64,000 nucleotides of DNA from Actinoallomurus spadix (GCF_024055725.1 NZ_JAMXMX010000024.1:60188-124187); one strand, 5' to 3'; shown: positions 50,085-59,144, counted from the first letter of the stretch. A program made the numbers and translations. The notes: generated by a model from the letters alone, not told the origin.

Positions 50085-50109
50085 ATAACCCTTGAAAGGG
50101 AGGTTCTAG

Positions 50110-50688
50110 GTGTCCAACTCGCAGGCTGTGGTGGCCCGTCCGGCCGTCCTCGGTGACCTGGTGCCGGGCCGGCTGGTCCGCGACGTCGCGCTCGTCGTGG
50201 GCGCGGCGGTCTTCGTCGGACTGGCCGCGCAGGTCAGCGTGCCGATTCCGGGAACGCCGGTGCCGGTGACCGGTCAGACGTTCGCGGTCCTGCTGTCGGG
50301 TGCGGCGCTCGGCTTCCGCCGTGGCGCCCTGTCGATGGCGCTGTACGCCCTCGCGGGCATGGTGGGCGTGCCGTGGTTCGCCGACGGCGCGTCGGGCTGG
50401 CGGATGGCGTCGTTCGGCTACGTCATCGGCTTCATGCTGGCGGGCGCGGTCGTGGGCGCCCTGGCCGCCCGGGGCGGTGACCGGTCGCCGGTGCGGACCG
50501 CGGGCACGATGGCCCTCGGCCTCGCGGTGATCTACGCCGCCGGGGTGCCGTGGCTGATGGCCTGGACGCACAGCGGCCTGGGCAGCGCCCTCTCGATGGG
50601 CGTCCGGCCGTTCCTGGTGGGCGACGCGATCAAGACCGCGCTCGCCGCGGGCCTGCTGCCCGGCGCGTGGCGGCTCCTCCGCCGCTGA
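50110..50688 (+). CDS. bioY: BioY-family biotin transporter S-component
   Basis: 192 residues, six TM helices. The family signature VSVPIPGTPVPVTGQTFAVL, then LGFRRGALSMALYALAGMVG and FGYVIGFMLAGAVVGALA, and the final VGDAIKTALAAGLLP all match BioY. It takes up biotin, alone or with an ECF module encoded elsewhere (no EcfA/EcfT is nearby). GTG 50110 follows GGGAGGTTCTAG. Terminated by a strong bidirectional hairpin shared with the tetR-family gene. Confidence 0.93.
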   Translation: MSNSQAVVARPAVLGDLVPGRLVRDVALVVGAAVFVGLAAQVSVPIPGTPVPVTGQTFAVLLSGAALGFRRGALSMALYALAGMVGVPWFADGASGWRMASFGYVIGFMLAGAVVGALAARGGDRSPVRTAGTMALGLAVIYAAGVPWLMAWTHSGLGSALSMGVRPFLVGDAIKTALAAGLLPGAWRLLRR

Positions 50689-50705
50689 CGCGCACCGCAG
50701 GCGTC

Positions 50706-50742
50706 GAGGGCCCGGTTCCCCTTCCGAGGGGGCCGGGCCCTC
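50706..50742. terminator. Bidirectional terminator between bioY and the tetR-family gene
   Basis: GAGGGCCCGG (50706-50715) and CCGGGCCCTC (50733-50742) pair perfectly, with an inner CCCC/GGGG stem. It lies between convergent genes. Confidence 0.8.
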
Positions 50743-50748
50743 GCCCTG

Positions 50749-51384
50749 TCATCGGTCGCCGAGGTGGTCGGCCAGGTACCCGTGGATCAGCCGCTCGACC
50801 TCGGCGAGCAGCGCCGGATCGCCGTTCGGGTCGTTGCGGAAGGCGAGCTTGAGCACCGCGTCGGCCGCCTCGACGGAGACGGCGAGCGCGCGGGCGAAGT
50901 CCCCGTCGTCGGGCAGGTCGAACACCGAGACGAGGAGCGTCTTCAGCCGGTCCGCGACGACGGCGTTGTTCTCGGCCGCGACGTCCAGCAGGTGAACGTC
51001 GGCGATGTCCCCGAAGCGGAGTACCCGGAAGCCCGGGACCGTACGGTGCAGGTCGACGAAGATCTCGATGACCGTGCCGACGGCGTCGTACCAGTGCGCG
51101 TAGTCCCGCTCGGCGAGCGCCCGGCCCACCCGCTCGCCGAACATGTCCAGGTTGCGGAGCGCGAGCTGCTGCGCGATCGCCTTCTTGTCGGGGAAGAACT
51201 GGTAGACCGAGCCGATCGCGACCTCGGCCCGCTGGGCGATCTTGGTGGTGGACAGGCCGTCGTACCCGGACTCGTCGAGGATCTCCGCACACGCGTCGAG
51301 CATGCGCTGGACGCGTTCGGTACTCCGTCGTTGCGCAGGTCGGCGGCGCAGCGCCGAGCTATCCGTCGTCACACGTCCAATCAT
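50749..51384 (-). CDS. TetR-family transcriptional regulator
   Basis: 211 residues. The N-terminal HTH is clear (RVQRMLDACAEILDESGYDG, TTKIAQRAEVAIGSVYQFFP). The C-terminal helical ligand domain is of the TetR_C type with FVDLHRTVPGFRVLRFGDI. ATG 51384 is used; a GTG at 51372 is possible. It is divergent from the GH1 glycosidase, and the inverted repeat TCTCGG/CCGAGA (51402-51423) between them is its probable operator. A role in repressing beta-glucoside use is inferred from this arrangement. Confidence 0.9.
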   Translation of the reverse strand: MIGRVTTDSSALRRRPAQRRSTERVQRMLDACAEILDESGYDGLSTTKIAQRAEVAIGSVYQFFPDKKAIAQQLALRNLDMFGERVGRALAERDYAHWYDAVGTVIEIFVDLHRTVPGFRVLRFGDIADVHLLDVAAENNAVVADRLKTLLVSVFDLPDDGDFARALAVSVEAADAVLKLAFRNDPNGDPALLAEVERLIHGYLADHLGDR

Positions 51385-51401
51385 GCCTTTTCTGACGGAG
51401 A

Positions 51402-51423
51402 TCTCGGCGCGTAACATCCGAGA
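51402..51423. promoter_or_regulatory. Candidate TetR-family operator
   Basis: TCTCGG (51402-51407) and CCGAGA (51418-51423) flank a 10-nt spacer between the divergent tetR-family and GH1 genes, the usual place for an autoregulatory operator. Confidence 0.55.
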
Positions 51424-51452
51424 CCTATTCACGTTTTCGGTGGAGGTGGGCC

Positions 51453-52745
51453 GTGTTCCCTCCTGACTTCCAGTGGGGCGTCGCGACCTCGGCGTACCAG
51501 ATCGAGGGCGCGACGGAGGAGGACGGCCGGGGCCCGTCCACGTGGGACACCTTCTGCCGGCAGCCCGGCCGCGTACGCGACGGGCACAGCGCCGACGTCG
51601 CCTGCGACCACTACCACCGCTGGGCCGAGGACCTCGACCTCGTCGCCGACCTGGGCGCCCGGGCATACCGCTTCTCCATCGCCTGGCCCCGCGTCCAGCC
51701 GGCCGGGGACGGCGCGGCCAACCCCAAGGGACTGGACTTCTACGACCGCCTCATCGACGGCCTCGCCGAACGCGGGATCGCGGCCGTGCCCACGCTGTAC
51801 CACTGGGACCTGCCGCAGCCCCTGGAGGACGCCGGCGGCTGGATGAACCGCGACACGGCCCACCGGTTCGCCGAGTACGCCGCGCTCGTCGCCGACCGGC
51901 TCGCCGACCGCGTCGACCTGTGGATCACGCTGAACGAGCCGATGGTCGTGATGGCGTACGGCTACGCCTTCGGGATCTACGCTCCGGGGAAGACCCTGAT
52001 GCTCGGCGCGCTGCCCACCGCCCACCACCAGCTCCTCGGCCACGGGCTCGCCACCGCCGCCCTGCGCGCCGCCGGCGCCCGGCGGATCGGGATCGCCAAC
52101 CACCACACCCCGGCCTGGCCGCTCGGTGACACCGCCGAGGACGCCACGGCCGCCGCCGCTTTCGACGACCTGCTGAACTGGCAGTTCACCGACCCGATCC
52201 TGCGCGGCCGCTACCCTGACCTCGGCCTGGACCTGGCCCACGTCCGCGACGGCGACCTCGAGCTGATCGCCGCGCCGATCGACGCGCTCGGCGTGAACTA
52301 CTACCACCCGACCGGGGTCACCGCCCCGGCCGGTGACGCGCTTCCGTTCACGATGCGGGACCTGACCGGGTACCCGACGACGGGAATGGGCTGGCCGGTC
52401 GTCCCCGACGGGCTGCACCGGCTCCTGGTCGACCTGCGCGACCGGTACGGCGCCGCGCTGCCGCCGGTGTACATCACCGAGAGCGGCTGCTCCTACGACG
52501 AGTCGCTCGACGACTCCGCTCGCATCGGCTTCCTGACCGCGCACGTCGGGGCCGTGCAGGCGGCGATGAACGACGGCGTCGACGTGCGCGGGTACTACGT
52601 CTGGTCACTGCTCGACAATTTCGAGTGGGCCGAAGGCTACGGGCCGCGCTTCGGCCTCGTCCACGTCGACTACGCCACCCAGCGGCGCACGCCCCGCGCG
52701 TCGTACGCGTGGTACCGCGACCTCATCGCGGCGGCCACGCCGTGA
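51453..52745 (+). CDS. GH1 family beta-glucosidase/glycosidase
   Basis: 430 residues, full GH1 length. The N-terminal signature FQWGVATSAYQIEGATEEDG, the acid/base Glu in WITLNEPMVVMAYGYAFGIY, the nucleophile Glu in VYITESGCSYDE and the terminal DNFEWAEGYGPRFGLVHVDY are complete. No signal peptide, so it acts in the cytoplasm on beta-glucosides, probably after uptake. GTG 51453 follows GGTGGAGGTGGG. Its stop TGA abuts the CapA stop on the other strand with no spacing (52745/52746). Confidence 0.95.
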   Translation: MFPPDFQWGVATSAYQIEGATEEDGRGPSTWDTFCRQPGRVRDGHSADVACDHYHRWAEDLDLVADLGARAYRFSIAWPRVQPAGDGAANPKGLDFYDRLIDGLAERGIAAVPTLYHWDLPQPLEDAGGWMNRDTAHRFAEYAALVADRLADRVDLWITLNEPMVVMAYGYAFGIYAPGKTLMLGALPTAHHQLLGHGLATAALRAAGARRIGIANHHTPAWPLGDTAEDATAAAAFDDLLNWQFTDPILRGRYPDLGLDLAHVRDGDLELIAAPIDALGVNYYHPTGVTAPAGDALPFTMRDLTGYPTTGMGWPVVPDGLHRLLVDLRDRYGAALPPVYITESGCSYDESLDDSARIGFLTAHVGAVQAAMNDGVDVRGYYVWSLLDNFEWAEGYGPRFGLVHVDYATQRRTPRASYAWYRDLIAAATP

Positions 52746-53819
52746 TCAGGGCGTGGCCTTGAGGTCTGTGCATCGGCGCAGCCGTTCCCACTTCGCGTGC
52801 GCCTGGGTCGCCGGCGTGCCCTGCAGGAGCCGCGGTACGCCCTTCGTGATGTACACCGGCTTCCACTCGGCCCGCAGGACCTTCCGCTTGCGCAGGGTGA
52901 GCTCGAGGATGCCGGAGTCGGGGTCGTTGCGGCCGGGGGCGGTGAAGAAGTAGTTGCCGATGCCGTAGTCGACGTACCGGCCCTTCAGGTACCCGCCGCC
53001 GAGGGGGATGTGGGCGTGCCCGCCGACGATCACGTCGGCGCCGGCCTGGACGAGCGCGCGGGCCAGCGCCTTCTGGCGGGACAGTGGGCAGGGGTTCTTC
53101 TCCTGCCCCCAGTGCAGGTAGACGATGACGGTGTCGGCGTGGCGCCGTGCCGCGCGTACCTCCCCGACCAGGCGCGGGACGTCCTTGGCCGAGGCCAGGC
53201 CGCCCTTCTTGGCGGTGGCCGTCCAGGCGGTGATGAGGTTGTCGTCCAGGACCTGCGTGGCCCCGATGATCGCGAGGCGGTTCCCCTTGACCGTCACGTA
53301 GTACGGGCGGAAGGCCCGGGCGGCGTTCGCGCCGATGCCGACGGTGGGGAAGCCCGATTTCCTGATGGCGGCGAGCGAGTCGCGCAGGCCGACCGTTCCG
53401 TAGTCCATGGCGTGGTTGTTGGCCATGGTCACCACGTCGACGCCGGCGGACCGCAGCGCGCCGAACGCGCTCGGCGGCGCACGGAAGGTGAACTGCTTCG
53501 GCGCCTTCGTCCCCCGCGTGGTGACGGCCGTCTCCAGGTTGACCATCGCGAGGTCGGCGCGCTTCAGCTCGGGGATGGTCGGGCCGAGGGCGGTGGCCGG
53601 GTCGGCCAGGCGCCGGGCGAGCCGCCCGTTGAAGTGAACGTCCCCGGCGAACGCCACCGTGATCGGCCCGTCCGCGGCGCCGCCCGGAGCCCGCCCGGAC
53701 GACGTGGCGCGGGGCGGGCTCTTCGCCGCTCCGCCTCCGCCTCCGCCGCAGGCCGCCGCGGTGGCCGCGACACCGGCCATCGCGGCCGCCAGCATCATCC
53801 GCCGCATCACACCCACCAT
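52746..53819 (-). CDS. CapA-family lipoprotein (PgsA/poly-gamma-glutamate-synthesis-like phosphoesterase fold)
   Basis: 357 residues. The N-terminus is a lipoprotein signal (MVGVMRRMMLAAAMAGVAAT, then AAAC and a Gly run), so it is anchored outside the membrane. The CapA metallophosphatase-like fold is shown by ITVAFAGDVHFNGRLAR, ADLAMVNLETAVTTRG, VVTMANNHAMDYGTVGLRDS, HWGQEKNPCPL and VIVGGHAHIPLGGG. These supply the metal-binding Asp, Asn and His residues. The exact reaction is unknown. It is divergent from the aminotransferase (58 nt apart) and ends back-to-back with the GH1 gene. Confidence 0.88.
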   Translation of the reverse strand: MVGVMRRMMLAAAMAGVAATAAACGGGGGGAAKSPPRATSSGRAPGGAADGPITVAFAGDVHFNGRLARRLADPATALGPTIPELKRADLAMVNLETAVTTRGTKAPKQFTFRAPPSAFGALRSAGVDVVTMANNHAMDYGTVGLRDSLAAIRKSGFPTVGIGANAARAFRPYYVTVKGNRLAIIGATQVLDDNLITAWTATAKKGGLASAKDVPRLVGEVRAARRHADTVIVYLHWGQEKNPCPLSRQKALARALVQAGADVIVGGHAHIPLGGGYLKGRYVDYGIGNYFFTAPGRNDPDSGILELTLRKRKVLRAEWKPVYITKGVPRLLQGTPATQAHAKWERLRRCTDLKATP

Positions 53820-53877
53820 CTCCGGGAAAGATCACCAGGATGGCATATTTCCCGCATTACGGATAAATGGAGTGATC

Positions 53878-55032
53878 TTGCTCGACATCGCGGGCATCCG
53901 CGCCGAGACCCCCGGCTGCCGGGAGATGGTGCACCTGAACGCCGCCGGATCGGCCCTCCCCCCACGGGTCGTCCTCGACACGATGCGCGACCACCTCGAC
54001 CGCGAGGCCCTCGCCGGCGGGTACGAGGCGGCCGACGCCGCCGAGGCACGGCTCACCGGGACGTACGACTCCCTCGCCCGCCTCATCGGCGCGCACCCCG
54101 ACGAGATCGCCTACGCGGAGAGCGCCACCCGCGCCTGGGACATGGCGTTCTACGGCATCCCCTTCCGCCCCGGAGACCGGATTCTCACCACTGCCAGCGA
54201 GTACTCGAGCAACGCCATCGCCTTCGTCCACGCCGCCCGACGGAAGGGCGTGCGGGTCGAGGTGATCCCCGACGACGAGTACGGCCAGATCTCCCTCGAC
54301 GCCCTTGAGGCCGCGCTCGACGACGACGTACGGCTCGTCGCGATCAACCACGTCCCCACCCACGACGGCCTCATCAACCCGGTCGCCGAGGTCGGCCGCC
54401 TCGCCCGGGCCGCCGGCGCGCTCTACCTGCTCGACGCCTGCCAGTCCGTCGGCCAGCTCGCGGTGGACGTCGGCGAGATCGGCTGCGACCTGCTGTCGGC
54501 CACCGGCCGCAAGTTCCTGCGCGGCCCGCGCGGCACCGGGTTCCTCTACGTACGGCGGTCGGCGCTCGACCTCCTCGAACCGCCGTTCCTCGACCTGCGG
54601 GCCGCGGACTGGACGGGACCGGACTCCTACGACCTGCGGGGCGACGCGCGCCGGTTCGAGACGTGGGAGCGCTCCGTCGCCGGGCAGCTCGGCCTGGGCG
54701 CCGCCGCGGACTACGCCCTGCAGATCGGCCTCCACGCCATCGAGGAACGCGTCCTCGAACTCGGCGCGCTGCTGCGCACGGCCCTCGCCGAGCTCCCCGC
54801 CGTCACCGTACGGGACCGGGGCCTGCACCGGTCGGGCATCGTGACGTTCACCCACCGGGACCGGGAGCCCGCCGAGATCGCCGCGTCGCTCGCCGAACAG
54901 CGGATCCACGTACGGGTCTCCGAACAGACATACCGGTACGACGAGGGCGCCCGGCCCGAACCCCGGGTGCGCGCCTCGGTGCACTACTACACCACCGAGG
55001 ACGAGATCCGCCGGCTCATCACCGCCCTGTGA
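53878..55032 (+). CDS. Class V aminotransferase (cysteine desulfurase/isopenicillin-N-epimerase-like)
   Basis: 384 residues, PLP fold type I. MVHLNAAGSALPP opens the fold, YAESATRAWDMAFYGIP and EYSSNAIAFVHAARRKGVRV follow, the PLP-interacting Asp lies in LYLLDACQSVGQLAVDV, and the Schiff-base Lys in LSATGRKFLRGPRGTGFLYV. The C-terminal domain ends VRASVHYYTTEDEIRRLI. The catalytic loop Cys of SufS is not evident, so an epimerase, lyase or aminotransferase is more likely than a desulfurase. TTG 53878 is chosen because GGAG lies 5 nt upstream; a GTG six nt earlier is possible. Confidence 0.87.
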   Translation: MLDIAGIRAETPGCREMVHLNAAGSALPPRVVLDTMRDHLDREALAGGYEAADAAEARLTGTYDSLARLIGAHPDEIAYAESATRAWDMAFYGIPFRPGDRILTTASEYSSNAIAFVHAARRKGVRVEVIPDDEYGQISLDALEAALDDDVRLVAINHVPTHDGLINPVAEVGRLARAAGALYLLDACQSVGQLAVDVGEIGCDLLSATGRKFLRGPRGTGFLYVRRSALDLLEPPFLDLRAADWTGPDSYDLRGDARRFETWERSVAGQLGLGAAADYALQIGLHAIEERVLELGALLRTALAELPAVTVRDRGLHRSGIVTFTHRDREPAEIAASLAEQRIHVRVSEQTYRYDEGARPEPRVRASVHYYTTEDEIRRLITAL

Positions 55033-55103
55033 AACGTTCAAGCAGGTAGATCTATGTTTCCGCAGCCCCCCTCCAGACAAACCTGCGTCTATCATTGTCC
55101 TGA

Positions 55104-55580
55104 ATGCATCAAGCCAGGGAGATGGTCGTGGGTGACGTGAAGGACCGGGGGCACGTCCACGACTCGGCGGCCGAGCTACGCGCGGCCGGGTTCCGCGTGA
55201 CCGCCGCGCGGGTGGCGATCCTCGACACCGTGCGATCCGGCGACCACCTCGACGTCGACACCGTCGCCTCCCGGGTCCGCGACCGCCTCGGCCAGGTGTC
55301 CGTGCAGGCCGTCTACGAGGCGCTGCACGCGTTCACCGGCGCCGGTCTCGTCCGCCGGATCGAGCCGGCCGGCAGCCCGGCGCGGTTCGAGGGCCGGGTC
55401 GGCGACAACCACCACCATCTCGTCTGCCGGGCCTGCGGCCGCGTCACCGACGTCGACTGCGTCGTCGGCGAGGCCCCCTGCCTCGAGCCCGCCCGCGACG
55501 CCGGCTACCTGGTCGACGAGGCCGACGTCACGTTCTGGGGCCACTGCCCCGACTGCCGCCCGGCGCAAGACCCCGCCTGA
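55104..55580 (+). CDS. Fur-family metal/redox-responsive repressor
   Basis: 158 residues. The winged HTH (AAELRAAGFRVTAARVAILD, VSVQAVYEALHAFTGAGLV) is followed by the metal domain (GDNHHHLVCRACGRVTDVDC, and the second CxxC in FWGHCPDCRP). The His-rich HHH and four Cys support Zn plus regulatory-metal sites. It resembles the FurA/CatR (peroxide-sensing) group, usually linked to catalase genes, but none is adjacent here. The ATG at 55104 is used; GTG 55128 is possible. An AT-richer stretch upstream may contain its box. Confidence 0.9.
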   Translation: MHQAREMVVGDVKDRGHVHDSAAELRAAGFRVTAARVAILDTVRSGDHLDVDTVASRVRDRLGQVSVQAVYEALHAFTGAGLVRRIEPAGSPARFEGRVGDNHHHLVCRACGRVTDVDCVVGEAPCLEPARDAGYLVDEADVTFWGHCPDCRPAQDPA

Positions 55581-55621
55581 CCGGGAGCCCCGGTCACCCC
55601 AAGACGCCCCTTCCCCCCTTT

Positions 55622-55660
55622 TCCGAGGGGCGGCCCCTCCCCCGGGGCCGCCCCTTCGGA
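55622..55660 (+). terminator. Long terminator hairpin after the Fur-family gene
   Basis: AGGGGCGGCCCC (55626-55637) pairs perfectly with GGGGCCGCCCCT (55644-55655). Outside it TCCG pairs with CGGA past a bulged T. The rest of the 297-nt gap before the macro-domain gene shows no convincing gene. Confidence 0.75.
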
Positions 55661-55877
55661 CGTTCTGTGCCGAAAGTTCCGGTCGTGTGGGTGACCAGGA
55701 TCCCCCGAAGACGCCCACGATCGCCGCGATGAGCGAGGTGGCGGTCGCTGTCTGCATGCTCGGAGGTTAAGGCCGTGCCCGGCACGGCGGGCCGCTGTGG
55801 CTGAAAGTGGCCCGCAGTGACCAGCGGTCAGGGCGACGTCCACCCGTCCGGGTCGCCGTCGGCTGTAGAAAGGGACG

Positions 55878-56390
55878 ATGACGTCCATCAGGCTGGTGCA
55901 GGGGGATATCACCGAGCAGGAGGCCGACGCGGTCGTCAACGCGGCGAACTCCTCGCTCCTCGGCGGAGGCGGCGTGGACGGTGCCATCCATCGCCGGGGC
56001 GGCCCGGAGATCCTGGCCGCCTGCCGGGAGCTGCGGGCGTCCCGGTACGCCGACGGGCTGCCGACCGGGCAGGCGGTGGCGACGACCGCCGGGCGGCTGC
56101 CCGCGCGCTGGGTGATCCACACGGTCGGCCCGGTGTACTCCCGGTCCGAGGACCGGTCCGCGCTGCTCGCCTCCTGCTACCGGGAGTCACTGCGCGTCGC
56201 CGACGAGCTGGGCGCCGCGACGGTCGCGTTCCCCGCCGTGTCCGCCGGCATCTACGGCTGGCCCCTGGACGACGCCGCGCGCATCGCGATCGGCACCGTA
56301 CGGGCGACGCCGAGCCGGGTGACCGAGGCGCGGTTCGTGCTGTTCAGCGAGGACGTCTACGACGCGTTCGCGCGGGCGTCGGCGGACTGA
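55878..56390 (+). CDS. Macro-domain protein (MacroD/YmdB-like O-acetyl-ADP-ribose deacetylase)
   Basis: 170 residues, a single macro domain. VQGDITEQEADAVVNAANSS, LLGGGGVDGAIHRRGGPEIL and VAFPAVSAGIYGWPLDDAAR are the three ADP-ribose-binding loops. It hydrolyses O-acetyl-ADP-ribose or removes ADP-ribose from proteins or nucleic acids in the cytoplasm. The ATG at 55878 follows GAAAGGGACG. Its stop abuts the stop of the convergent SPFH gene with no gap. Confidence 0.93.
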   Translation: MTSIRLVQGDITEQEADAVVNAANSSLLGGGGVDGAIHRRGGPEILAACRELRASRYADGLPTGQAVATTAGRLPARWVIHTVGPVYSRSEDRSALLASCYRESLRVADELGAATVAFPAVSAGIYGWPLDDAARIAIGTVRATPSRVTEARFVLFSEDVYDAFARASAD

Positions 56391-57503
56391 TCACTCGGTG
56401 GCGGCGTCCACCCGGCCCGGGGCGAGCTCGAACGGCGGCGTGTGCTCCCCCAGCGCGGCCTGCTCTCCCAGGGCCGCCTGCTCCTCCGGGCCGGTGACGG
56501 CCTCCGGTCGCGGCTCCGGGCCGGTGACGGTTCGGGGCCGTGGCTCCGGCACGTGCGCGGTCCGGTCCTCCCGGCGTGCCGCCGGACGGCCGTCCTCCTC
56601 CTCGGCCTTCCCCGGCTGCTCGGACCCCCCGCCGAACGCCGCGCTGACCGCACGGAGCGCGGAGGTGACCTCACCGGGGATGACCCAGAACGTGTTGCCC
56701 TCCCCGGCGGCGAGCTTCGGCAGCGTCTGGAGGTACTGGTAGGCGAGCAGCTTGGGATCCGGGTCGTTCCGGTGGATCGAGGTGAAGACCTGCTCGATGG
56801 CCTTCGCCTCACCCTCGGCCTTGAGGATCGCGGCCTGCCGGGCGCCCTCCGCCTGCAGGATCGCCCCCTGCTTCTCCCCTTCGGCCGTCAGGATGCGGGA
56901 CTGCCGTACGCCTTCGGCCTGCAGGATCGTGGCGCGCTTCTCGCGCTCGGCCCGCATCTGCTTCTCCATCGCGTCCTTGATGGACTGCGGGGGTTCGATC
57001 GCCTTGATCTCCACGCGGGTCACCCGGATGCCCCACTTGCCGGACGCGTCGTCCAGCACGCCGCGCAGCGCGGTGTTGATCCGGTCCCGGGAGGACAGGG
57101 TCGCCTCCAGGTCAAGCGTTCCGATCACGTTGCGCAGCTGCGTCGCGGTGAGCTGCTCGATCGCCTTGATGTAGTCGACGATCTCGTAGTCCGCCGCCCG
57201 CGGGTCCGTGACCTGGAAGAACAGCACGGTGTCGATGTGGACGACCACGTTGTCCTCGGTGATGACCGGCTGCCCCTGGAACGCCACGACCTGCTCCCGC
57301 AGGTCGATCAGCGGCTTCACCCGGTCCACGAACGGCACGATGAAGTTCAGGCCCGGCTGAAGGGTCTTGCGGTAGCGACCGAACCGCTCGACGTTCCGCG
57401 CGCGGGCCTGCGGCACGATCCAGACGGTCCGCACCACCACGGTCGCCACGAGGAGCAACGCGATGATCAGCGCGACGATGCCTGCTATGGCGAGATCGGC
57501 CAT
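56391..57503 (-). CDS. SPFH/band-7 membrane protein (stomatin/QmcA-like)
   Basis: 370 residues. An N-terminal TM helix (IAGIVALIIALLLVATVVVR) leads into the SPFH domain (VERFGRYRKTLQPGLNFIVP, DNVVVHIDTVLFFQVTDPRA, LRNVIGTLDLEATLSSRDRI). A long helical segment with repeats AEGEKQGAILQAEGARQAAI follows. The C-terminal ~90 residues are Glu/Pro-rich and disordered, with a TGPEPRPEAVTGPE repeat. It organises membrane microdomains. The NfeD-like gene overlaps its start by 19 nt, the usual SPFH/NfeD pair. Confidence 0.92.
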   Translation of the reverse strand: MADLAIAGIVALIIALLLVATVVVRTVWIVPQARARNVERFGRYRKTLQPGLNFIVPFVDRVKPLIDLREQVVAFQGQPVITEDNVVVHIDTVLFFQVTDPRAADYEIVDYIKAIEQLTATQLRNVIGTLDLEATLSSRDRINTALRGVLDDASGKWGIRVTRVEIKAIEPPQSIKDAMEKQMRAEREKRATILQAEGVRQSRILTAEGEKQGAILQAEGARQAAILKAEGEAKAIEQVFTSIHRNDPDPKLLAYQYLQTLPKLAAGEGNTFWVIPGEVTSALRAVSAAFGGGSEQPGKAEEEDGRPAARREDRTAHVPEPRPRTVTGPEPRPEAVTGPEEQAALGEQAALGEHTPPFELAPGRVDAATE

Positions 57504-57937
57504 GGGTCCTCCCGGGGATGTACGAGGGCGGTGACGCCTTCGATGGCGAGGACGTCGACGGCCGCCCCCTCAGGGATGACGACGCCGGGGTCGTACGGGC
57601 GCGCGCTCCACTCCTCGCCGCCGATGCGCACCCGGCCCGAGTAGCGGGAGACCTCGGTGAGGGCCAGCGCCTCGCGTCCGACCAGCGCCGCGGTGCCGCT
57701 CCGCAGCGGCGGCGGCTGCCGGACGTGCCGGAGGGCGATCGGCCGTACGGCGGCCAGCCCGGCGGCGGAGGTGGCCCCGAACACGATCACCTGGACCAGC
57801 AGGGGAAGCCCGGCCGACGCGGTGACGGCGGCGACGAGCGCGCCGACCGCCATCAGCCCGAGCGCGAACGTCAGCGTGGTCACCTCGGCGATTCCGAGAA
57901 CGGCGGCCACGACCAGCCAGACGACCCACGCCGGCAT
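57485..57937 (-). CDS. NfeD-like membrane protein
   Basis: 150 residues. Three TM helices (MPAWVVWLVVAAVLGIAEVT, VGALVAAVTASAG, VIVFGATSAAGLAAV) and a C-terminal OB-fold (GTAALVGREALALTEVSRYS, WSARPYDPGVVIPEGAAVDV). This is the short NfeD class that partners SPFH proteins. The ATG at 57937 follows AAGGAGTCCC. It overlaps the start of the SPFH gene, so the two are co-translated. Confidence 0.92.
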   Translation of the reverse strand: MPAWVVWLVVAAVLGIAEVTTLTFALGLMAVGALVAAVTASAGLPLLVQVIVFGATSAAGLAAVRPIALRHVRQPPPLRSGTAALVGREALALTEVSRYSGRVRIGGEEWSARPYDPGVVIPEGAAVDVLAIEGVTALVHPREDPWPISP

Positions 57938-58137
57938 CGGGACTCCTTCAATGACGCACGGCCCTGAGTCCACGGTAACTCCGTACGCGCCGGTTGCCGC
58001 CGCCCGAAGAGGCGATACTTCCGGCGCGAGGGGCGGTCCGATGTGCCGGGGGAAATCGAGACGGGTAGGACCCCCGGTGATGGGGACGTAGAGCGGCAGA
58101 CTAATGTCCGAAAAGCGAAGCCATCCGAGGAGGTGCG

Positions 58138-59046
58138 GTGAACCGCCAACGGGTGAGCAGGATCTCCCGGTCGCTGGTGCGGCCCCGTCCCTTGAAGGTC
58201 GCCGAGGATCTCGAACACGCCGACGCTCTCGACGGGTCCGCGCGGTTGATCACCAAGGTCGTACGGCGGCTGCTGCCCCCGGGTCCCGTCAAGGATCTGC
58301 TGCATGGAGTACCGCTGGGCCATCCGGCCCATCCGCCGCTGACCGATGTCCCGATCGGCTGTTTCGTCTCGACCGCCGTGCTCGACCTGCTGCCCGGCAC
58401 CGAGCGGGCGGCCGAGGTCCTGGTCGCGACCGGGCTGGCCGCGTCGGTGCCGACCGTGCTGACGGGGGTCGCGGACTGGTCGGCCCTGCACAGTGAACAG
58501 CAACGCGTCGGCCTGATCCACGCGCTGAGCAACGCGGCGGGGAGCACGTTCTACACCGCCTCGCTGCTGGCCCGCAGGAGCGGGTTCACCGGCGCCGGCA
58601 AGGCGCTGTCCTACGCGGGCCTGACCGCGATGCTCGCCGGGGCGTACCTCGGCGGGCACCTGGCGTTCCGGCAGTCGGCCGGGCCCAGCCACGCCGAGTC
58701 GATCACGCATCTCGGCCCGCTGGGCTGGCACGACCTGTGCTCCATCGACGAACTGCCCGACGGCTGGCCGGTGCACCGGAACCTCGGGTACATCAGCCTG
58801 TTCGTGCTGCGGGAGGGGGATGACGTGCACGTCCTCGCCGACCGGTGCTCCCACCTGGACGGTCCCCTCCACCAGGGCCGGGTCACCGAGGTCGACGAGG
58901 AGACCTGCATCGTCTGCCCTTGGCACGGCAGTACGTTCCGGGTCAGCGACGGCACCGTCGTGCACGGCCCCGCCACCGGCCGCCAGCCCGCCTTCGAGAC
59001 GCGGATGGGCGACAACGGCGTCATCCAGGTACGCCCGGCCCGTTAG
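58138..59046 (+). CDS. DUF2231 membrane domain fused to a Rieske [2Fe-2S] domain
   Basis: 302 residues. The N-terminal half is the DUF2231-like four-helix membrane domain (LHGVPLGHPAHPPLTDVPIG with conserved His, ATGLAASVPTVLTGVADW, GLTAMLAGAYLGGHLAF). The C-terminal ~100 residues are a Rieske ferredoxin domain with the paired ligands CSHLDGPL and CIVCPWHGSTF. It probably passes electrons at the membrane; the partner is unknown. GTG 58138 follows GAGGAGGTGCG. The fusion is common in actinobacteria. Confidence 0.9.
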   Translation: MNRQRVSRISRSLVRPRPLKVAEDLEHADALDGSARLITKVVRRLLPPGPVKDLLHGVPLGHPAHPPLTDVPIGCFVSTAVLDLLPGTERAAEVLVATGLAASVPTVLTGVADWSALHSEQQRVGLIHALSNAAGSTFYTASLLARRSGFTGAGKALSYAGLTAMLAGAYLGGHLAFRQSAGPSHAESITHLGPLGWHDLCSIDELPDGWPVHRNLGYISLFVLREGDDVHVLADRCSHLDGPLHQGRVTEVDEETCIVCPWHGSTFRVSDGTVVHGPATGRQPAFETRMGDNGVIQVRPAR

Positions 59047-59144
59047 GACCTGCCCGGGGCCCTCTAAAGGACCGTTCGACTACCGCCCGCCGTACGGCGC
59101 CTTCCCATCGCGAAGGCCCGTCACGGCGGCCCGGCGGGACCGGC

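Noticed and set aside
49994..50109. BirA/BioR-type operator before bioY
   Set aside because: An inverted repeat exists, but its sequence does not resemble the BirA or BioR boxes I know.
55605..55757. Small minus-strand ORF starting MQTATATSLIAAIVGVFGG in the Fur/macro gap
   Set aside because: No ribosome binding site, and it runs through a terminator hairpin. The hydrophobic start alone is not enough.
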